In this document: positions 44,498-55,338 of the stretch, one piece after another
Position numbering within the stretch: the stretch's first letter is position 1
Layout: each line of letters opens with the position of its first letter
Source of the DNA: Burkholderiales bacterium
GTDB taxonomy: Bacteria > Pseudomonadota > Gammaproteobacteria > Burkholderiales > Burkholderiaceae_C
Direction: 5' to 3'
Length of the DNA: 64,000 bases
NCBI GenBank assembly: GCA_017307865.1
Contig: JAFKGE010000033.1
Coordinates: 1-64,000 of the forward strand
Program-made: the position numbers and the translations under genes
The notes under the pieces: generated by a model
The model's input: only the letters and a program-made list of their open reading frames with translations
Database searches by the model: none
What the model was told of the DNA's origin: nothing

Positions 44498-45841
44498 ATG
44501 AACACTGGGTTTTTGCCGCGCCCGCCTGATTTGGCGCCGCCTGTGTGGGCGGTTGGGGCGCTGGCGCGCGCCGTGGCGGACGCGCTGGATGCGCGCTTCA
44601 ACCCCGTGGCCGTGCGCGGCGAGGTTTCGGGCTTTGCGCGCGCGGCCAGCGGGCATTGCTACTTCACGCTCAAGGACGCCGGCGGCCAGCTGCGCTGCGC
44701 CATGTTCCGGCGCGCGGCCAGCCTGCTTCAGTTCACCCCGCGCGAGGGCGACCAGGTGGAAGTGCGCGCGCGGCTGTCGGTATACGAGGCGCGCGGCGAC
44801 CTGCAGCTGGTGGTCGAGTCGATGACGCGCGCCGGCCAGGGCCAGCTGTTCGAGCAGTTTTTGCGCCTGAAGGCCCGGCTGGAGGCCGAGGGCCTGTTCG
44901 ACGCCGGCCGCAAGCGCGCCCTGCCGGCGCAGCCGCGCGGCATCGGCATCGTCACCTCGCTGGGTGCGGCGGCCCTGCACGACGTGCTGACGGCGCTGGC
45001 GCGGCGCGCGCCGCACATCCCCGTGCTGCTGGCGCCCGCGCCGGTGCAGGGCGAGGGAGCGGCGTCCGGCTTGCGCGATGCGCTATCGAAGTTGTATCTG
45101 CTGGCGCAGACCGGGAGCGGGCTGGAGGCCGATTTGTCTAATAAACTTCAGATCCCGCCGATCGAGCTGATCCTGCTGGTGCGCGGCGGTGGCTCGATCG
45201 AGGACCTGTGGGCCTTCAACGACGAGCAGCTGGCGCGCACCATCGCCGCCAGCCCGGTGCCGGTGATCGCCGGCATCGGTCACGAGACCGACTTCACCAT
45301 CGCCGACTTCGTGGCCGACCTGCGCGCGCCCACGCCCACCGCCGCCGCCGAGCTGGCCAGCGCCCCGCGCGCGCAGCAGCTGGCCGAGCTGCAGGCGGCC
45401 GAGCAGCGCCTGCAGCGCGCGCTGCAGCGGCGGCTGGACGCCGAGGCCCAGCGCGTCGACCACCTGGCCGCGCGGCTGGGCCGGCCCTCGGGCGCCGTGG
45501 CGGCCGAGCAGCTGCGCCTGGCGCGCTGGGGCCAGCGCCTGCAGCACGCCGGCGCCTGGCGCCTGCAGCAGGAGCGCGATCGCCTGGCCCGCAGCGCCGA
45601 GCGCCTGCCCGCCGCGCTGCAACGCGCCCTGCAAGCGCAGCAGCAGCGCCTGGAGCGCGCCGAGTTGCGCCTGGGCCTGCTCGACCCGCGCCTGGTGCTC
45701 GAGCGCGGCTACGCCTGGCTGCAGGACGCGTCGGGCCAGCCCGTCACGCGCGCGCGCCAGACCCAGGCCGGACAGGCGCTGGCCGCCACGCTGGCCGACG
45801 GCACGGTCGAGATGACCGTCACCGGACGCAGCTTGCGCTGA
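44498..45841 (+). CDS. xseA: Exodeoxyribonuclease VII large subunit
   Basis: A 447-residue nuclease subunit with an N-terminal OB fold ([22 protein letters not shown], about 37-58), the catalytic core with [38 protein letters not shown] and [32 protein letters not shown], then a long coiled-coil region and a short C-terminal domain. ATG 44498 begins before the OB fold; GTG 44450 lies upstream but adds a Pro-rich stretch. Between VQGEGAA and LLVRGGGS there are about 20 extra residues ([17 protein letters not shown]), coded by a dispersed repeat. xseB is not in this window. Confidence 0.94.
   Translation: MNTGFLPRPPDLAPPVWAVGALARAVADALDARFNPVAVRGEVSGFARAASGHCYFTLKDAGGQLRCAMFRRAASLLQFTPREGDQVEVRARLSVYEARGDLQLVVESMTRAGQGQLFEQFLRLKARLEAEGLFDAGRKRALPAQPRGIGIVTSLGAAALHDVLTALARRAPHIPVLLAPAPVQGEGAASGLRDALSKLYLLAQTGSGLEADLSNKLQIPPIELILLVRGGGSIEDLWAFNDEQLARTIAASPVPVIAGIGHETDFTIADFVADLRAPTPTAAAELASAPRAQQLAELQAAEQRLQRALQRRLDAEAQRVDHLAARLGRPSGAVAAEQLRLARWGQRLQHAGAWRLQQERDRLARSAERLPAALQRALQAQQQRLERAELRLGLLDPRLVLERGYAWLQDASGQPVTRARQTQAGQALAATLADGTVEMTVTGRSLR
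45083..45148 (+). repeat. Dispersed repeat copy inside xseA
   Basis: It aligns with the copies at 31832 and 53247: TGTATCTGCTGGCGCAGACC, then GGGCTGGAGGCCGATTTG. It is in frame in xseA in a loop that is shorter in other XseA proteins as I remember them. Confidence 0.6.
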
Positions 45842-45921
45842 GTTCCTACAATGGCCGGGTGTGCCGCCGCGGCCGCCGGCCGCCAGGCACCCGATCAACC
45901 GCTGAGAACAGGAGAATCCGC

Positions 45922-46503
45922 ATGGAACGCACCCTTCCCCCCCTGCCGTACCCGATCGACGCCCTGGCGCCCGCCTACAGCAAGGAAACGCTGGAATACC
46001 ACCACGGCAAGCACCACAAGGCCTACGTCGACAAGCTCAACGAGCTGCAAAAGGGCACCGAGTTCGAGAACATGGAGCTCGAAGCCATCATCAAGAAGGC
46101 CCAGGGCGGCATCTTCAACCAGGCCGCGCAGATCTGGAACCACACCTTCTTCTGGAACTGCATGAAGCCCCAGGGCGGCGGCGAGCCCGCCGGCGCGCTG
46201 GCCGCGGCCATCGCCAAGAAGTGGGGCAGCTACGCCGACTTCCGCAAGGCCTTTGCCGCCAGCGCCGGCGGCAACTTCGGCAGCGGCTGGACCTGGCTGG
46301 TGAAAAAGGCCGACGGCAGCGTCGACATCGTCAACACCAGCAACGCCGGCAATCCCATGACGGCCGGCGACAAGCCCGTGCTGACCGTGGACGTGTGGGA
46401 GCACGCCTACTACATCGACTACCGCAACGCGCGGCCCAAGTTCGTCGAGGCCTTCTTCGACAAACTGGTCAACTGGGACTTCGCGGCCAAGAACTTCGGC
46501 TGA
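45922..46503 (+). CDS. sodB: Superoxide dismutase (Fe type)
   Basis: A 193-residue SOD converting superoxide to peroxide and oxygen. Metal ligands are H in YHHGKHH, H in IWNHTFFW, and D and H in [12 protein letters not shown]. The sequence [16 protein letters not shown] and the active-site region [10 protein letters not shown] suggest the iron form. AGGAG lies 9 bases before ATG 45922. It follows xseA by 80 bp and ends at a strong terminator, so it has its own transcript or is read with xseA. It is cytoplasmic, with no signal peptide. Confidence 0.95.
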   Translation: MERTLPPLPYPIDALAPAYSKETLEYHHGKHHKAYVDKLNELQKGTEFENMELEAIIKKAQGGIFNQAAQIWNHTFFWNCMKPQGGGEPAGALAAAIAKKWGSYADFRKAFAASAGGNFGSGWTWLVKKADGSVDIVNTSNAGNPMTAGDKPVLTVDVWEHAYYIDYRNARPKFVEAFFDKLVNWDFAAKNFG

Positions 46504-46522
46504 TTGCTGGTCATCCGCATGC

Positions 46523-46547
46523 AAAAGCCGCCTTCGGGCGGCTTTTT
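46523..46547. terminator. Bidirectional Rho-independent terminator after sodB
   Basis: Stem AAGCCGCC-TTCG-GGCGGCTT with T on one side and A on the other. It serves sodB (plus) and the DUF192 gene (minus). Confidence 0.85.
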
Positions 46548-46566
46548 GCTTTGCGGGCCGCGAACT

Positions 46567-47028
46567 TCAACGGGCCTGAAACACGCTGCCGCCCAGCTTG
46601 TGGCCGGCCTTGACGTGGTGTTCGGCAAACCAGCCCTGGTTCATCTCCAGCACGTAGCGCACCGGCTTGGCCGAGCAATGGTTGCTCTCGTCCAGCGGCT
46701 TCATGTCGGCCAGGTTGACGATGGTGCCGTCGTCGGCAATGAAGGCGGCGGTGAGCGGGATCAGGGTGTTTTTCATCCAGAAACACTGCTCGCCCGGCTG
46801 CTCGAACACGAACAGCATGCCCTCGGTCGGCGGCATGTCGCGCCGGTTCATCAGGCCGATCTGGCGCTGCAGCGGGGTGCTGGCCACCTGGACGTCGATG
46901 CGGTACATGCCCACCGTCAGCTGCACGCGCGGCAGGTCGAGCTGCGGCCCCATCTGGGCCAAGGCGGGGGCGCCGGACAGGCTGGCGGCGAGCAACAAGG
47001 TCAAGGACCGGCGGCGGGTGAGCGACAT
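46567..47028 (-). CDS. DUF192 family exported protein
   Basis: A 153-residue protein with a cleavable signal peptide (MSLTRRRSLTLLLAASLSGAPALA) and a DUF192 domain: QRQIGLMNRRDMPPTEGMLFVFEQPG, CFWMKNTLIPLTAAFI, VNLADMKPLDES and VRYVLEMNQGWFAEH. The function of this fold is not established. The RRR-SLTLLL start could be a weak Tat-like signal but lacks the full motif. It is convergent with sodB and shares its terminator. Confidence 0.9.
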   Translation of the reverse strand: MSLTRRRSLTLLLAASLSGAPALAQMGPQLDLPRVQLTVGMYRIDVQVASTPLQRQIGLMNRRDMPPTEGMLFVFEQPGEQCFWMKNTLIPLTAAFIADDGTIVNLADMKPLDESNHCSAKPVRYVLEMNQGWFAEHHVKAGHKLGGSVFQAR

Positions 47029-47133
47029 GGCGTGGGCGGATGGTAGGCGGCAGGCGTGGGAAAGCCTGCAAAACGACTGGCATTTTGCAGGCTTTCGGGG
47101 CCGGGGGCGCGAGGCCCCGGCGCTGGCGCCCGA

Positions 47134-47367
47134 TCAGGCGGCCGGCTTGGCAGCGCGCTTTTTGGCGTGCTTGGTGCTGTGCTTCTTGGCAGCGTGCTTC
47201 TTGGCCTTGTGGGCCTTGGCCGTTTTGGCCGCGGGGGCGGCGGCAGCCGGAGCTTCGGCCGCGGCCGGGGCCGCCGGAGCGGCGGGGGCAGCGGGCGCCT
47301 GGGCCCAAGCGCCGCAGGCGATGAGCGCGGCGGTCAGTGCGGTGAGGAGTTGCTTCATGATGACCAT
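47134..47367 (-). CDS. Small exported Ala/Lys/His-rich protein
   Basis: A 77-residue protein starting at ATG 47367 (MVIMKQLL) or at the ATG three codons later (47358). A signal peptide ends at ACGAWAQA. The mature part is APA-rich and then almost entirely Lys, Ala and His (KAHKAKKHAAKKHSTKHAKKR). It recalls the acid-shock type Asr proteins in composition, and could bind metal or anions, but this is only a composition match. It stands alone, divergent from icd. A longer frame upstream is probably not translated. Confidence 0.6.
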   Translation of the reverse strand: MVIMKQLLTALTAALIACGAWAQAPAAPAAPAAPAAAEAPAAAAPAAKTAKAHKAKKHAAKKHSTKHAKKRAAKPAA

Positions 47368-47490
47368 TTCTTGAACAGGGTTCGATGATGGGACTGCAGC
47401 GCGCGAACCGTCGTGCCGCCTCAGCATAACGGCGCAGCTTGCCCGGCGGTTGACGGCGTCGTGCACGGATCGCGCACGCTCTCGTGTCGG

Positions 47491-47496
47491 TAGAAT
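47491..47496 (+). promoter_or_regulatory. Probable -10 element of icd
   Basis: TAGAAT in the context GGTAGAATTTCCG, 74 bases before the icd start. No good -35 hexamer is visible. Confidence 0.4.
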
Positions 47497-47570
47497 TTCC
47501 GTCATCCGGGCCCGGCTTTGCCGGCTCGCCCGCAAGCTTTTTTCATTGTTTTGCACGGAGACGCGCGCGC

Positions 47571-48830
<1,260 letters not shown>

Positions 48831-48846
48831 CCCGCGCCCTGCCAAC

Positions 48847-48873
48847 AAAAAAACCGCCCTCGGGCGGTTTTTT
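48847..48873. terminator. Bidirectional Rho-independent terminator after icd
   Basis: Stem AAACCGCCC-TC-GGGCGGTTT with T run, between the convergent icd and ppiD genes. Confidence 0.85.
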
Positions 48874-48888
48874 ATCGGCCAGCATGCC

Positions 48889-50826
48889 TTACTGGCGTGC
48901 GATGCTCAAATCGTCCGCCTTGGGCATGGGCACCAGGATCTTGGCCTTGTAGCGGGCTTTGAGCAGGTCGTAGTCGCTGCGCACTTCGGCCAGGGTCCAC
49001 AGCTGGGTGTAGCGGGTGCGGTTTTGCGCCTTTTGCTCGGCGCTTTGCTCCACCGGCGGCAGCACCTTGTCGATCTGGGCGATGGCGTAGCCCTCGGCGC
49101 CCAGGTCGACGCCGACGAAGTGCGGCAGCTTGGTGGGGTCGGCGCGCAGCACGGCCTCGACCAGCACGGCCGACTGGTCTTGCGGCGCGTCGCGCGAGAC
49201 GGCGATGGCCGCCGGCAGGCCGGTGGCGCTGGCCGGCTTGGCCAGCCAGGCCTTGAGCTTGGCCTGGCCGTCCTCGCGCGCCAGCTCGGCGCTGCGCTGG
49301 GCGATGAAGGCCTTGCGCACGGCATCCTGCACCTCGGCGAAGGGTTTGGCGTGGGCGGCGGTGTGCGCCAGCACGCGGCCGGAGGCGAGCTGGTTGGGGC
49401 CCACCTCGACGGCCTCGGTGTTGCGCTTGTTGCTCAGCGCGTCGGCACCGAACAGGGCGTTCAGGAACTTCGGGCTGGCCAGGGCGCCGGTGGCGTCCTT
49501 GGCCGGATTGCGCGTGACGCCGTCGGCGGTGTGGATGCTCAGCTTGAGCTTGTCGGCCACGGGTTTGAGGCTGTCGGACTGCTCGTACACGCCGTTGGTG
49601 AAGCTGTCGGCCATTTCGGTGAACTGCCGTTGCGCCTGCTGTGTGCGCAACTGATCTTCCAGCTTGGCGCGCTCCTGCTCGAAAGGCGGCACCTTGGCCG
49701 GCTTGATGCCGGTCAGTTCAATGATGTGATAGCCGAAGTCGCTTTGCACCAGGTCGCTGATGTCGCCCACCTTGGCCAGCTTGAAGGTGGCCTGCGCGAT
49801 GGCCGGATCGGTGCCCTTTTGCTGCTGGAACCAGCCCAGATCGCCGCCGCTGGGCGCGCTGACGTCGTCGCTGGAATTCTTCTTGGCGATCTCGGCAAAC
49901 TGCTTGGGCGCGGCGCGCACCTCGGCCAGCAGGGCTTCGGCCTTGGCCTTGGCCTTTTCACGCTCGGCGGCGGGCGCGTCCTTGGGCGCGGCGATCAGGA
50001 TGTGGCTGGCGCGGCGCTCCTCGGGCGTGCCCAGGGTGGCGGCGTTTTGTTCGTAGTAGGTGCGCAGGTCCTGCTCGCTGACGTTGACGGCCTTCTTGAC
50101 GCTGTCCAGGTCGAGCACGATGTATTCGATGTTGACCGACTCGGGCACCTGGTATTGCGCCTCGTGCGTCTTGTAGTAGGCCTGCAGCTCGGCTTCGGTC
50201 GGGCTCACCCTGGCGGCGAAGTCCTTGGGCGCCAGGCGCAGCACGCGCACCTCGCGCCGCTCCAGGAAGGCGTTCATGGCGGCGTCGACGTTGGCCTGGC
50301 TGACCAGCTCGGAGGTGGCGATGCCACCCAGCACCTGCTGCATCGACAGGTCGCTGCGCATGCGCGCCTCGAAGCCCTCGGGCGTCAGGCCCTGGGCCGC
50401 CAGCAGGCGCTTGTAGCCTTCCATGTCCAGCCGGCCGTCGGCGCCGCGCAGGCTGGCGATGGCGGGGTCCTGCTCCAGCGCGGCGGCCAGCGCGGCGTCG
50501 CTCACCATCAGGTGCTCGCCCTGGGCGGCGGCAGCCAGCACGCGGTCGCGCACCAGGCGCTCGAGCGAGGCGTACTTCATCACCGGCGAGTCGAGCAGGT
50601 TCAGGTCCAGCGTGGGGTTGGCCGCGCGCGCGCGATCGACCTCGAGGCGGTGGGCGTTGTCCCACTCGGTCTGCGTGATGGCGTGACCGTCCACCTCGGC
50701 CACCTTGTTGGCACCCTCGTTGAAGCGGCCGTAGCCTTCGATGCCGAAGAAGATGAACGAGGGAAAGACCAGCAGACCCAAGATCCACATGATGATCTTG
50801 TTGTGCTTGCGGATGGCGTCGAACAT
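48889..50826 (-). CDS. ppiD: Periplasmic peptidyl-prolyl isomerase PpiD
   Basis: A 645-residue membrane-anchored folding factor. One N-terminal helix (IIMWILGLLVFPSFIFFGIEG, about 10-30) anchors it; the rest is periplasmic. A SurA-like N-terminal region follows, then a PpiC/parvulin domain at about residues 265-370 (RASHILIA, FAEIAKKNSSDDVSAPSGGDLGWFQQ, DFGYHIIELTGI), then a C-terminal region related to the N-terminal one. It helps outer-membrane and secreted proteins leave the Sec channel. It is followed upstream by tRNA-Val and hupB, the common proteobacterial order hupB-ppiD. Confidence 0.93.
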   Translation of the reverse strand: MFDAIRKHNKIIMWILGLLVFPSFIFFGIEGYGRFNEGANKVAEVDGHAITQTEWDNAHRLEVDRARAANPTLDLNLLDSPVMKYASLERLVRDRVLAAAAQGEHLMVSDAALAAALEQDPAIASLRGADGRLDMEGYKRLLAAQGLTPEGFEARMRSDLSMQQVLGGIATSELVSQANVDAAMNAFLERREVRVLRLAPKDFAARVSPTEAELQAYYKTHEAQYQVPESVNIEYIVLDLDSVKKAVNVSEQDLRTYYEQNAATLGTPEERRASHILIAAPKDAPAAEREKAKAKAEALLAEVRAAPKQFAEIAKKNSSDDVSAPSGGDLGWFQQQKGTDPAIAQATFKLAKVGDISDLVQSDFGYHIIELTGIKPAKVPPFEQERAKLEDQLRTQQAQRQFTEMADSFTNGVYEQSDSLKPVADKLKLSIHTADGVTRNPAKDATGALASPKFLNALFGADALSNKRNTEAVEVGPNQLASGRVLAHTAAHAKPFAEVQDAVRKAFIAQRSAELAREDGQAKLKAWLAKPASATGLPAAIAVSRDAPQDQSAVLVEAVLRADPTKLPHFVGVDLGAEGYAIAQIDKVLPPVEQSAEQKAQNRTRYTQLWTLAEVRSDYDLLKARYKAKILVPMPKADDLSIARQ

Positions 50827-50906
50827 GCGAAAGAGGCTCTGGGTTGCGTGCGGGGCCGCGCGGAGAACAAGAAAAAAGGCGAACCGTCGTTCGCCTTCAC
50901 ATCAAT

Positions 50907-50982
50907 TGGTGGGTGCTGACGGGGTCGAACCGCCGACCTACGCCTTGTAAGGGCGCCGCTCTACCAACTGAGCTAAGCACCC
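50907..50982 (-). tRNA. tRNA-Val (UAC)
   Basis: A 76-base tRNA: acceptor GGGTGCT with AGCACCC, D-loop TAGCTCAGTTGGTAGAGC, anticodon loop CTTACAA with anticodon TAC, T-loop GGTTCGACC, and an encoded CCA. It lies between hupB and ppiD on the same strand. Confidence 0.97.
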
Positions 50983-51002
50983 CAGCCGAACCGATGCAAA
51001 TG

Positions 51003-51275
51003 TCAGTTCAGCGCGTCCTTCAGCGCCTTGCCGGGACGGAACTTGGGTACCTTGGCGGACTTGATTTTAATCGTTGCGCCGGTGCGGGGGTTGCGCCCGG
51101 TGCGAGCTGCGCGCTTGCCGACGGCGAAGGTGCCAAAGCCGACCAGCGAAACCGTGCCGCCCTTGCGCAGCGTGGTCTTGACGGCGCCGATGGTGGCTTC
51201 GAGCGCGCGCGTGGCGGCGGCCTTGGAAATGTCGGCGTTCTTGGCGATGTGTTCGATCAGCTCGGTCTTGTTCAC
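51003..51275 (-). CDS. hupB: DNA-binding protein HU
   Basis: A 90-residue histone-like protein that bends DNA and compacts the nucleoid. [49 protein letters not shown] and the C-terminal [20 protein letters not shown] are the classic HU blocks; the P in RNPRTG sits at the tip of the DNA-binding arm. AGGGA lies about 7 bases before the ATG. The 281-bp gap upstream, to the EamA gene, holds no other recognised feature. Confidence 0.97.
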   Translation of the reverse strand: MNKTELIEHIAKNADISKAAATRALEATIGAVKTTLRKGGTVSLVGFGTFAVGKRAARTGRNPRTGATIKIKSAKVPKFRPGKALKDALN

Positions 51276-51556
51276 GAAAGTGTCCCTCTTTCAGAATGTG
51301 TCAGGAATCTGGAAACAGCGATGTCGGGTTGCTTGCGCCAATCGTGCCGGCCTTCCCCCTCGTTCGCCTGACGTGCGCCCAAGCCACGTCCTCGAACCAT
51401 GCCCAAGCCTTGTGGCGCAAGGGCTGGCCCACGAAAGCAGCGTCAGCGAGCGTTGGATTCTAGACCGATTCCGCGGCCTGTCCCTCGCGGTTTTCCCCCG
51501 CTGCTGCGATGACGCAACAAGCGTGCGAAAAGTGGGGTGTTGGCTGACTTTTTTGC

Positions 51557-52480
51557 TCAGGCTTTGCCGCTTGTTGCCGCGCCCGGGCGCACCACCAGCG
51601 CCACGCCCAGCGCGGTCAGCGCGATGCCGGCCACCGTGACCGGGGTGATCGGCTCGCCGAACAGCAGCCAGGCCATCAGTGCCGTGGCGGGCGGCACCAG
51701 GTACATCAGGCTGGCCACCGAGGCGGCGGCGCCGCGCTGGATCAGCAGGAACAGCAGCGAGCTGCCGCCCAGCGTCAGCCCCAGCACCGACCAGGCCATG
51801 GCACCGGCGGACTGCAGGTTCCAGTGCATGGACTCGGGCTCCAGCCAGGCCAGCGGCGCCGTCACCAGCGCGGCGGCCATCAGCTGCACGGTGTTGGCGC
51901 TGCGCACGTCGCAGGGCGCCACCCAGCGCTTTTGATAAAGCGTGCCGGCGGTGATGCACAGCAGCGCGCCCACCGCCCAGGCCAGGTTGATGGCGTTGAC
52001 CGTATCGCCCGGGCTGCCCTCGGTCAGCTTGCGCCACACCACCAGCACCAGACCGGCAAAGCCCAGGCCCAGGCCCAGCCACTGGCGGCCGCTGACGCGG
52101 TGCTCGGCGCTGCCGAAGGCCGACAGCCAGATGGCGGTGAGCACCGGCTGGATGCCGACGATCAGCGCCGACAGCCCCGAGCCCATGCCGGCCTTGACGG
52201 CGGCCCACACCCCGCCCAGGTAGCCGCCGTGCATCAGCATGCCGGTGACGGCCAGGTGCAGCCATTGCTGGCGCGTTTGCGGCCAGCGCACCTGCGCCAG
52301 CGCAATCCAGACGCCGAAGCAGGCGATGGACAGCCCGTAGCGCAGCAGCAGGAAGGTGAAGGGCGGCGCATGCGGCATGCCGTAGCGCGCCACGATGAAG
52401 CCGGTGGCCCAGATGAGCACGAACACCGCCGGCATCCAGCGGATCAGCGCGACGGTGGCGGCGCCGCTCCGCTCGCTCAC
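51557..52480 (-). CDS. EamA/DMT-family transporter
   Basis: A 307-residue inner-membrane protein with ten predicted helices in two EamA halves (about 14-137 and 160-295). FVLIWATGFIVARYG and the repeated PVLTAI...LGLGLGFAGLVLVV, then PPATALMAWLLFGEPITPVTVAGIALTALGVALVV, are the family repeats. Such proteins export amino acids or metabolites; the substrate is unknown. ATG 52480 gives a start right before helix one. A palindromic repeat separates it from pgsA. Confidence 0.9.
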   Translation of the reverse strand: MSERSGAATVALIRWMPAVFVLIWATGFIVARYGMPHAPPFTFLLLRYGLSIACFGVWIALAQVRWPQTRQQWLHLAVTGMLMHGGYLGGVWAAVKAGMGSGLSALIVGIQPVLTAIWLSAFGSAEHRVSGRQWLGLGLGFAGLVLVVWRKLTEGSPGDTVNAINLAWAVGALLCITAGTLYQKRWVAPCDVRSANTVQLMAAALVTAPLAWLEPESMHWNLQSAGAMAWSVLGLTLGGSSLLFLLIQRGAAASVASLMYLVPPATALMAWLLFGEPITPVTVAGIALTALGVALVVRPGAATSGKA

Positions 52481-52513
52481 ACCGGCGTTCCAGGTTCAGC
52501 CGGGCGCTTGGAC

Positions 52514-52621
52514 GAAAGGCCGCGGAGCAGGCCACGCCAGCGACCGCCGTGGCCGGGGTCGCCCCGGCCAAGGGCGGTGTCCCCCTTGGGGGGATGGCGC
52601 CGCAGGCGACTCAGGGGGGAT
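52514..52621. repeat. Palindromic dispersed repeat (copy 3)
   Basis: It has GGCCGCGGAGCAGGCCACGC, the hairpin GTGGCCGGGG-TCG-CCCCGGCCA and CCCCCTTGGGGGGATGGC, then diverges from the other copies at its end (CGCAGGCGACTCAGGGGGGA). It lies between pgsA and the EamA gene. Confidence 0.82.
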
Positions 52622-52622
52622 G

Positions 52623-53186
52623 TCATTTCACTCGCGCGCGGATTTCGGGCAGCGCCTTTTGCAGGTAGTAGATCATCGACCACACGGTGAGGATGGCCGC
52701 CAGCCAGATCAGCCACTGGCCCCACAGGCGCGTGTCCACGTCCAGCACGCGCCCGTCGTACAGCAGGAAGGGGATGGCCACCATCTGCACCGCCGTCTTG
52801 AGCTTGCCCAGCATGTGCACGGCCACGCTCTTGCTGGCGCCGATCTTGGCCATCCACTCGCGCAGCGCCGAGATGGCGATCTCGCGCCCGATGATGATCA
52901 GCGCCACGAACACGTCCACCCGCTGCAGGTGCACCAGCACCAGCAGGCAGGCGCAGACCAGGAACTTGTCGGCCACCGGGTCCAGAAAGGCGCCGAAGGC
53001 CGAGGTCTGGTTGAGCTTGCGCGCCAGGTAGCCGTCCAGCCAGTCGGTCCAGGCGAACACCACGAACATCACCGTGGCCGCCAGATTGCGCACTTCGGTC
53101 GGCAGCGGCAGGTAGAACACGCCGACGATGAACGGGATGGCGACGATGCGCGTCCAGGTCAGCAGGGTCGGCAGGGTGAAGAACAT
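52623..53186 (-). CDS. pgsA: CDP-diacylglycerol-glycerol-3-phosphate 3-phosphatidyltransferase
   Basis: A 187-residue membrane enzyme that makes phosphatidylglycerol phosphate. The CDP-alcohol phosphotransferase motif D-G-x2-A-R-x8-G-x3-D-x3-D is seen as DWLDGYLARKLNQTSAFGAF and LDPVADK. About four to five helices are present. ATG 53186 (MFFTLPTLLTWTR) matches the usual N-terminus; the in-frame start at 53207 adds only seven residues. It lies next to uvrC, a common pairing in proteobacteria. Confidence 0.94.
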   Translation of the reverse strand: MFFTLPTLLTWTRIVAIPFIVGVFYLPLPTEVRNLAATVMFVVFAWTDWLDGYLARKLNQTSAFGAFLDPVADKFLVCACLLVLVHLQRVDVFVALIIIGREIAISALREWMAKIGASKSVAVHMLGKLKTAVQMVAIPFLLYDGRVLDVDTRLWGQWLIWLAAILTVWSMIYYLQKALPEIRARVK

Positions 53187-53246
53187 GGCGGTGATTGTGG
53201 CATGCACCCGCGCCGGCCCGCAGGCGCCCCGCGGGTCAAACCGATA

Positions 53247-53309
53247 CTATCAATTGAATAGCTGATGGCGCTTGATCGACGGGCGCCAGAAGCCGATTCG
53301 GCTTGAAGT
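53247..53309 (+). repeat. Dispersed ATAGCT/GCGCTTG repeat, intergenic copy
   Basis: TATCAATTGAATAGCTGATG, GCGCTTGATC, GACGGGCGCCAGAAGCC and GATTCGGCTTGAAGTTT. It fills the gap between pgsA and uvrC and ends beside the uvrC stop. Confidence 0.8.
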
Positions 53310-53310
53310 T

Positions 53311-55281
53311 TCAGTGCAGCGCGCGGTAGATCTGCTCGGCCAGCGCGCGCGAGATGCCGTCCACCGTCATCAGGTCTTCCACGCTGGCGCCCTCGACCCC
53401 GCGCACGCCGCCGAAGCGCTGCAGCAGGCGCGCGCGCTTCTTGGGCCCCACGCCGGCGATTTCCTCCAGCCGACCGCCGCCCACGCGCACCTTGGCGCGC
53501 TGCGCGCGCATGCCGGTGATGGCGAAGCGGTGCGCCTCGTCGCGGATCTGCGCCACCAGCATCAGCGCCGCCGAGTCGTGGCCCAGGTACACCTTGGGCC
53601 GGCCGTCGGCGAACACCAGCTCTTCCAGCCCGACCTTGCGGCCTTCGCCCTTCTCGACACCGACGATCAGCGACACGTCCAGCGCCAGCTGGGTGAACAC
53701 CTCGCGCGCCATGCTGACCTGGCCCTTGCCGCCGTCGACCAGCACCAGGTCGGGCATGCGCACGCTGGCGGCGTTGCCCTGCTCGGCCAGTGCCTCGGCG
53801 ATCTTGCCGTAGCGCCGCTGCAGCACCTGGCGCATGGCGGCGTAGTCGTCGCCGGGCGTGATGCCGTCGATCTTGTAGCGGCGGTATTCGCTGCTGACCA
53901 TGCGGTGGCCCTGAAACACCACGCAGCTGGCCTGCGTGGCCTCGCCCGCGGTGTGGCTGATGTCGAAGCACTCGATGCGCAGCTGGTCGAGCTGGTCGGT
54001 GGGCAGCTCCAGCGCCTCGGCCAGCGCGCGCGTGCGCGCCTGCTGCGAGCCTTCCTCGGCCAGCAGCCGCGCCAGCTGCAGGGCGGCGTTCTGCTGCGCC
54101 ATCTCCAGCCAGATGCGGCGCTGCCCGCGCGGCGCGTGGGTGGCGGTGATCTGGCGCTCTTCCTTGTCCGACAGCGCCTGCAGCAGCGCGCGCGCCACCG
54201 GCTCGCTGGTGATGAGCTGCGCCGGCGCCGGCACCGCCAGGTAGTGCTGGGCGATGAAGGCGTCCAGCACCTGGGCTTCCACCGTGGTCAGCTCGGCGTC
54301 CTCGCGCTCGGCCGCCAGCGCCTGCGCGTCCTCGATCTGGCTGGGGAAGTGCGCGCGATCACCCAGGTGGCGCCCGCCGCGCACCATGGCCAGGTTGACG
54401 CAGGCGCGCCCGCCCTGCACCTTGACGGCCAGGATGTCGACGTCGGCCTCCGAGCCGACTTCGACGGCCTGCTGGTGCAGCACGCGCGACAGCGACTGGA
54501 TCTGGTTGCGGATCAGCGCCGCCTGCTCGAAGCGCAGGGCGTTGGAGTGCGCCATCATGCGCTGCTCCAGCACCTGCAGCAGCTCCTGCGTCTGCCCGCG
54601 CAAAAATTGCTCGGCGTGCGCCACATCCAGGGCGTAGTCCGTGTCGCTGATCAGCCGCACGCAGGGCGCCGTGCAGCGCTTGATCTGATACAGCAGGCAG
54701 GGGCGCGTGCGGTGCGCGAACACCGTGTCCTCGCAGGTGCGCAGGCGAAACACTTTTTGCAAGAGTTCGATGGTCTCCTTCACCGCCCAGGCGTTGGGGT
54801 AGGGGCCGAAGTAGCGGTGGCGCTTGTCGGTGGCGCCGCGGTAGTAGGCCACGCGCGCATAGGCCGCCGGGTCGGGCGCGCCGGGGCCGGGGTCGGGGTG
54901 CGGCGCGCCGCTGCCGGTGAGCTTGAGGTAGGGGTAGCTCTTGTCGTCGCGAAACAGGATGTTGTACTTGGGCGCCAGCTGCTTGATCAGGTTGTTTTCC
55001 AGGATCAGCGCCTCGGCCTCGGAGCGCACCACCGTGGTTTCCAGCCGCGCGATCTTGCTCACCATGTGGCCGATGCGAGTGCCGCCGTGGTTCTTGCTGA
55101 AGTAGCTGGACACGCGCTTCTTCAGGTTGCGCGCCTTGCCCACGTACAGCACCGTGCCGGCGGCGTCGAAGTAGCGGTACACGCCCGGCAGGCCGGGCAG
55201 GGCGGCCACTTGCGCCAGCAGCTCGGGCGGGTGCGAACGGGTGGGTTCGGGGGAAGCTTCGGGCGCCGTGGGCTCGCTCAT
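53311..55281 (-). CDS. uvrC: Excinuclease ABC subunit C
   Basis: A 656-residue nucleotide-excision-repair nuclease. The N-terminal GIY-YIG domain ([26 protein letters not shown], about residues 32-57) makes the 3' cut; a Cys region ([10 protein letters not shown] ... [15 protein letters not shown]), the UVR helix ([13 protein letters not shown]), the RNase H-like domain with [20 protein letters not shown] and [10 protein letters not shown] for the 5' cut, and C-terminal helix-hairpin-helix motifs ([20 protein letters not shown]) follow. Start ATG 55281 is the first before the GIY domain. A linker [19 protein letters not shown] in the N-terminal part is Pro-rich and likely a lineage feature. 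Confidence 0.96.
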   Translation of the reverse strand: MSEPTAPEASPEPTRSHPPELLAQVAALPGLPGVYRYFDAAGTVLYVGKARNLKKRVSSYFSKNHGGTRIGHMVSKIARLETTVVRSEAEALILENNLIKQLAPKYNILFRDDKSYPYLKLTGSGAPHPDPGPGAPDPAAYARVAYYRGATDKRHRYFGPYPNAWAVKETIELLQKVFRLRTCEDTVFAHRTRPCLLYQIKRCTAPCVRLISDTDYALDVAHAEQFLRGQTQELLQVLEQRMMAHSNALRFEQAALIRNQIQSLSRVLHQQAVEVGSEADVDILAVKVQGGRACVNLAMVRGGRHLGDRAHFPSQIEDAQALAAEREDAELTTVEAQVLDAFIAQHYLAVPAPAQLITSEPVARALLQALSDKEERQITATHAPRGQRRIWLEMAQQNAALQLARLLAEEGSQQARTRALAEALELPTDQLDQLRIECFDISHTAGEATQASCVVFQGHRMVSSEYRRYKIDGITPGDDYAAMRQVLQRRYGKIAEALAEQGNAASVRMPDLVLVDGGKGQVSMAREVFTQLALDVSLIVGVEKGEGRKVGLEELVFADGRPKVYLGHDSAALMLVAQIRDEAHRFAITGMRAQRAKVRVGGGRLEEIAGVGPKKRARLLQRFGGVRGVEGASVEDLMTVDGISRALAEQIYRALH

Positions 55282-55338
55282 GTCGGGCAGTTTACGGGGC
55301 CGGAAAAGGGGTGGCGCGCCGTGGGCACAATCTCCTCC

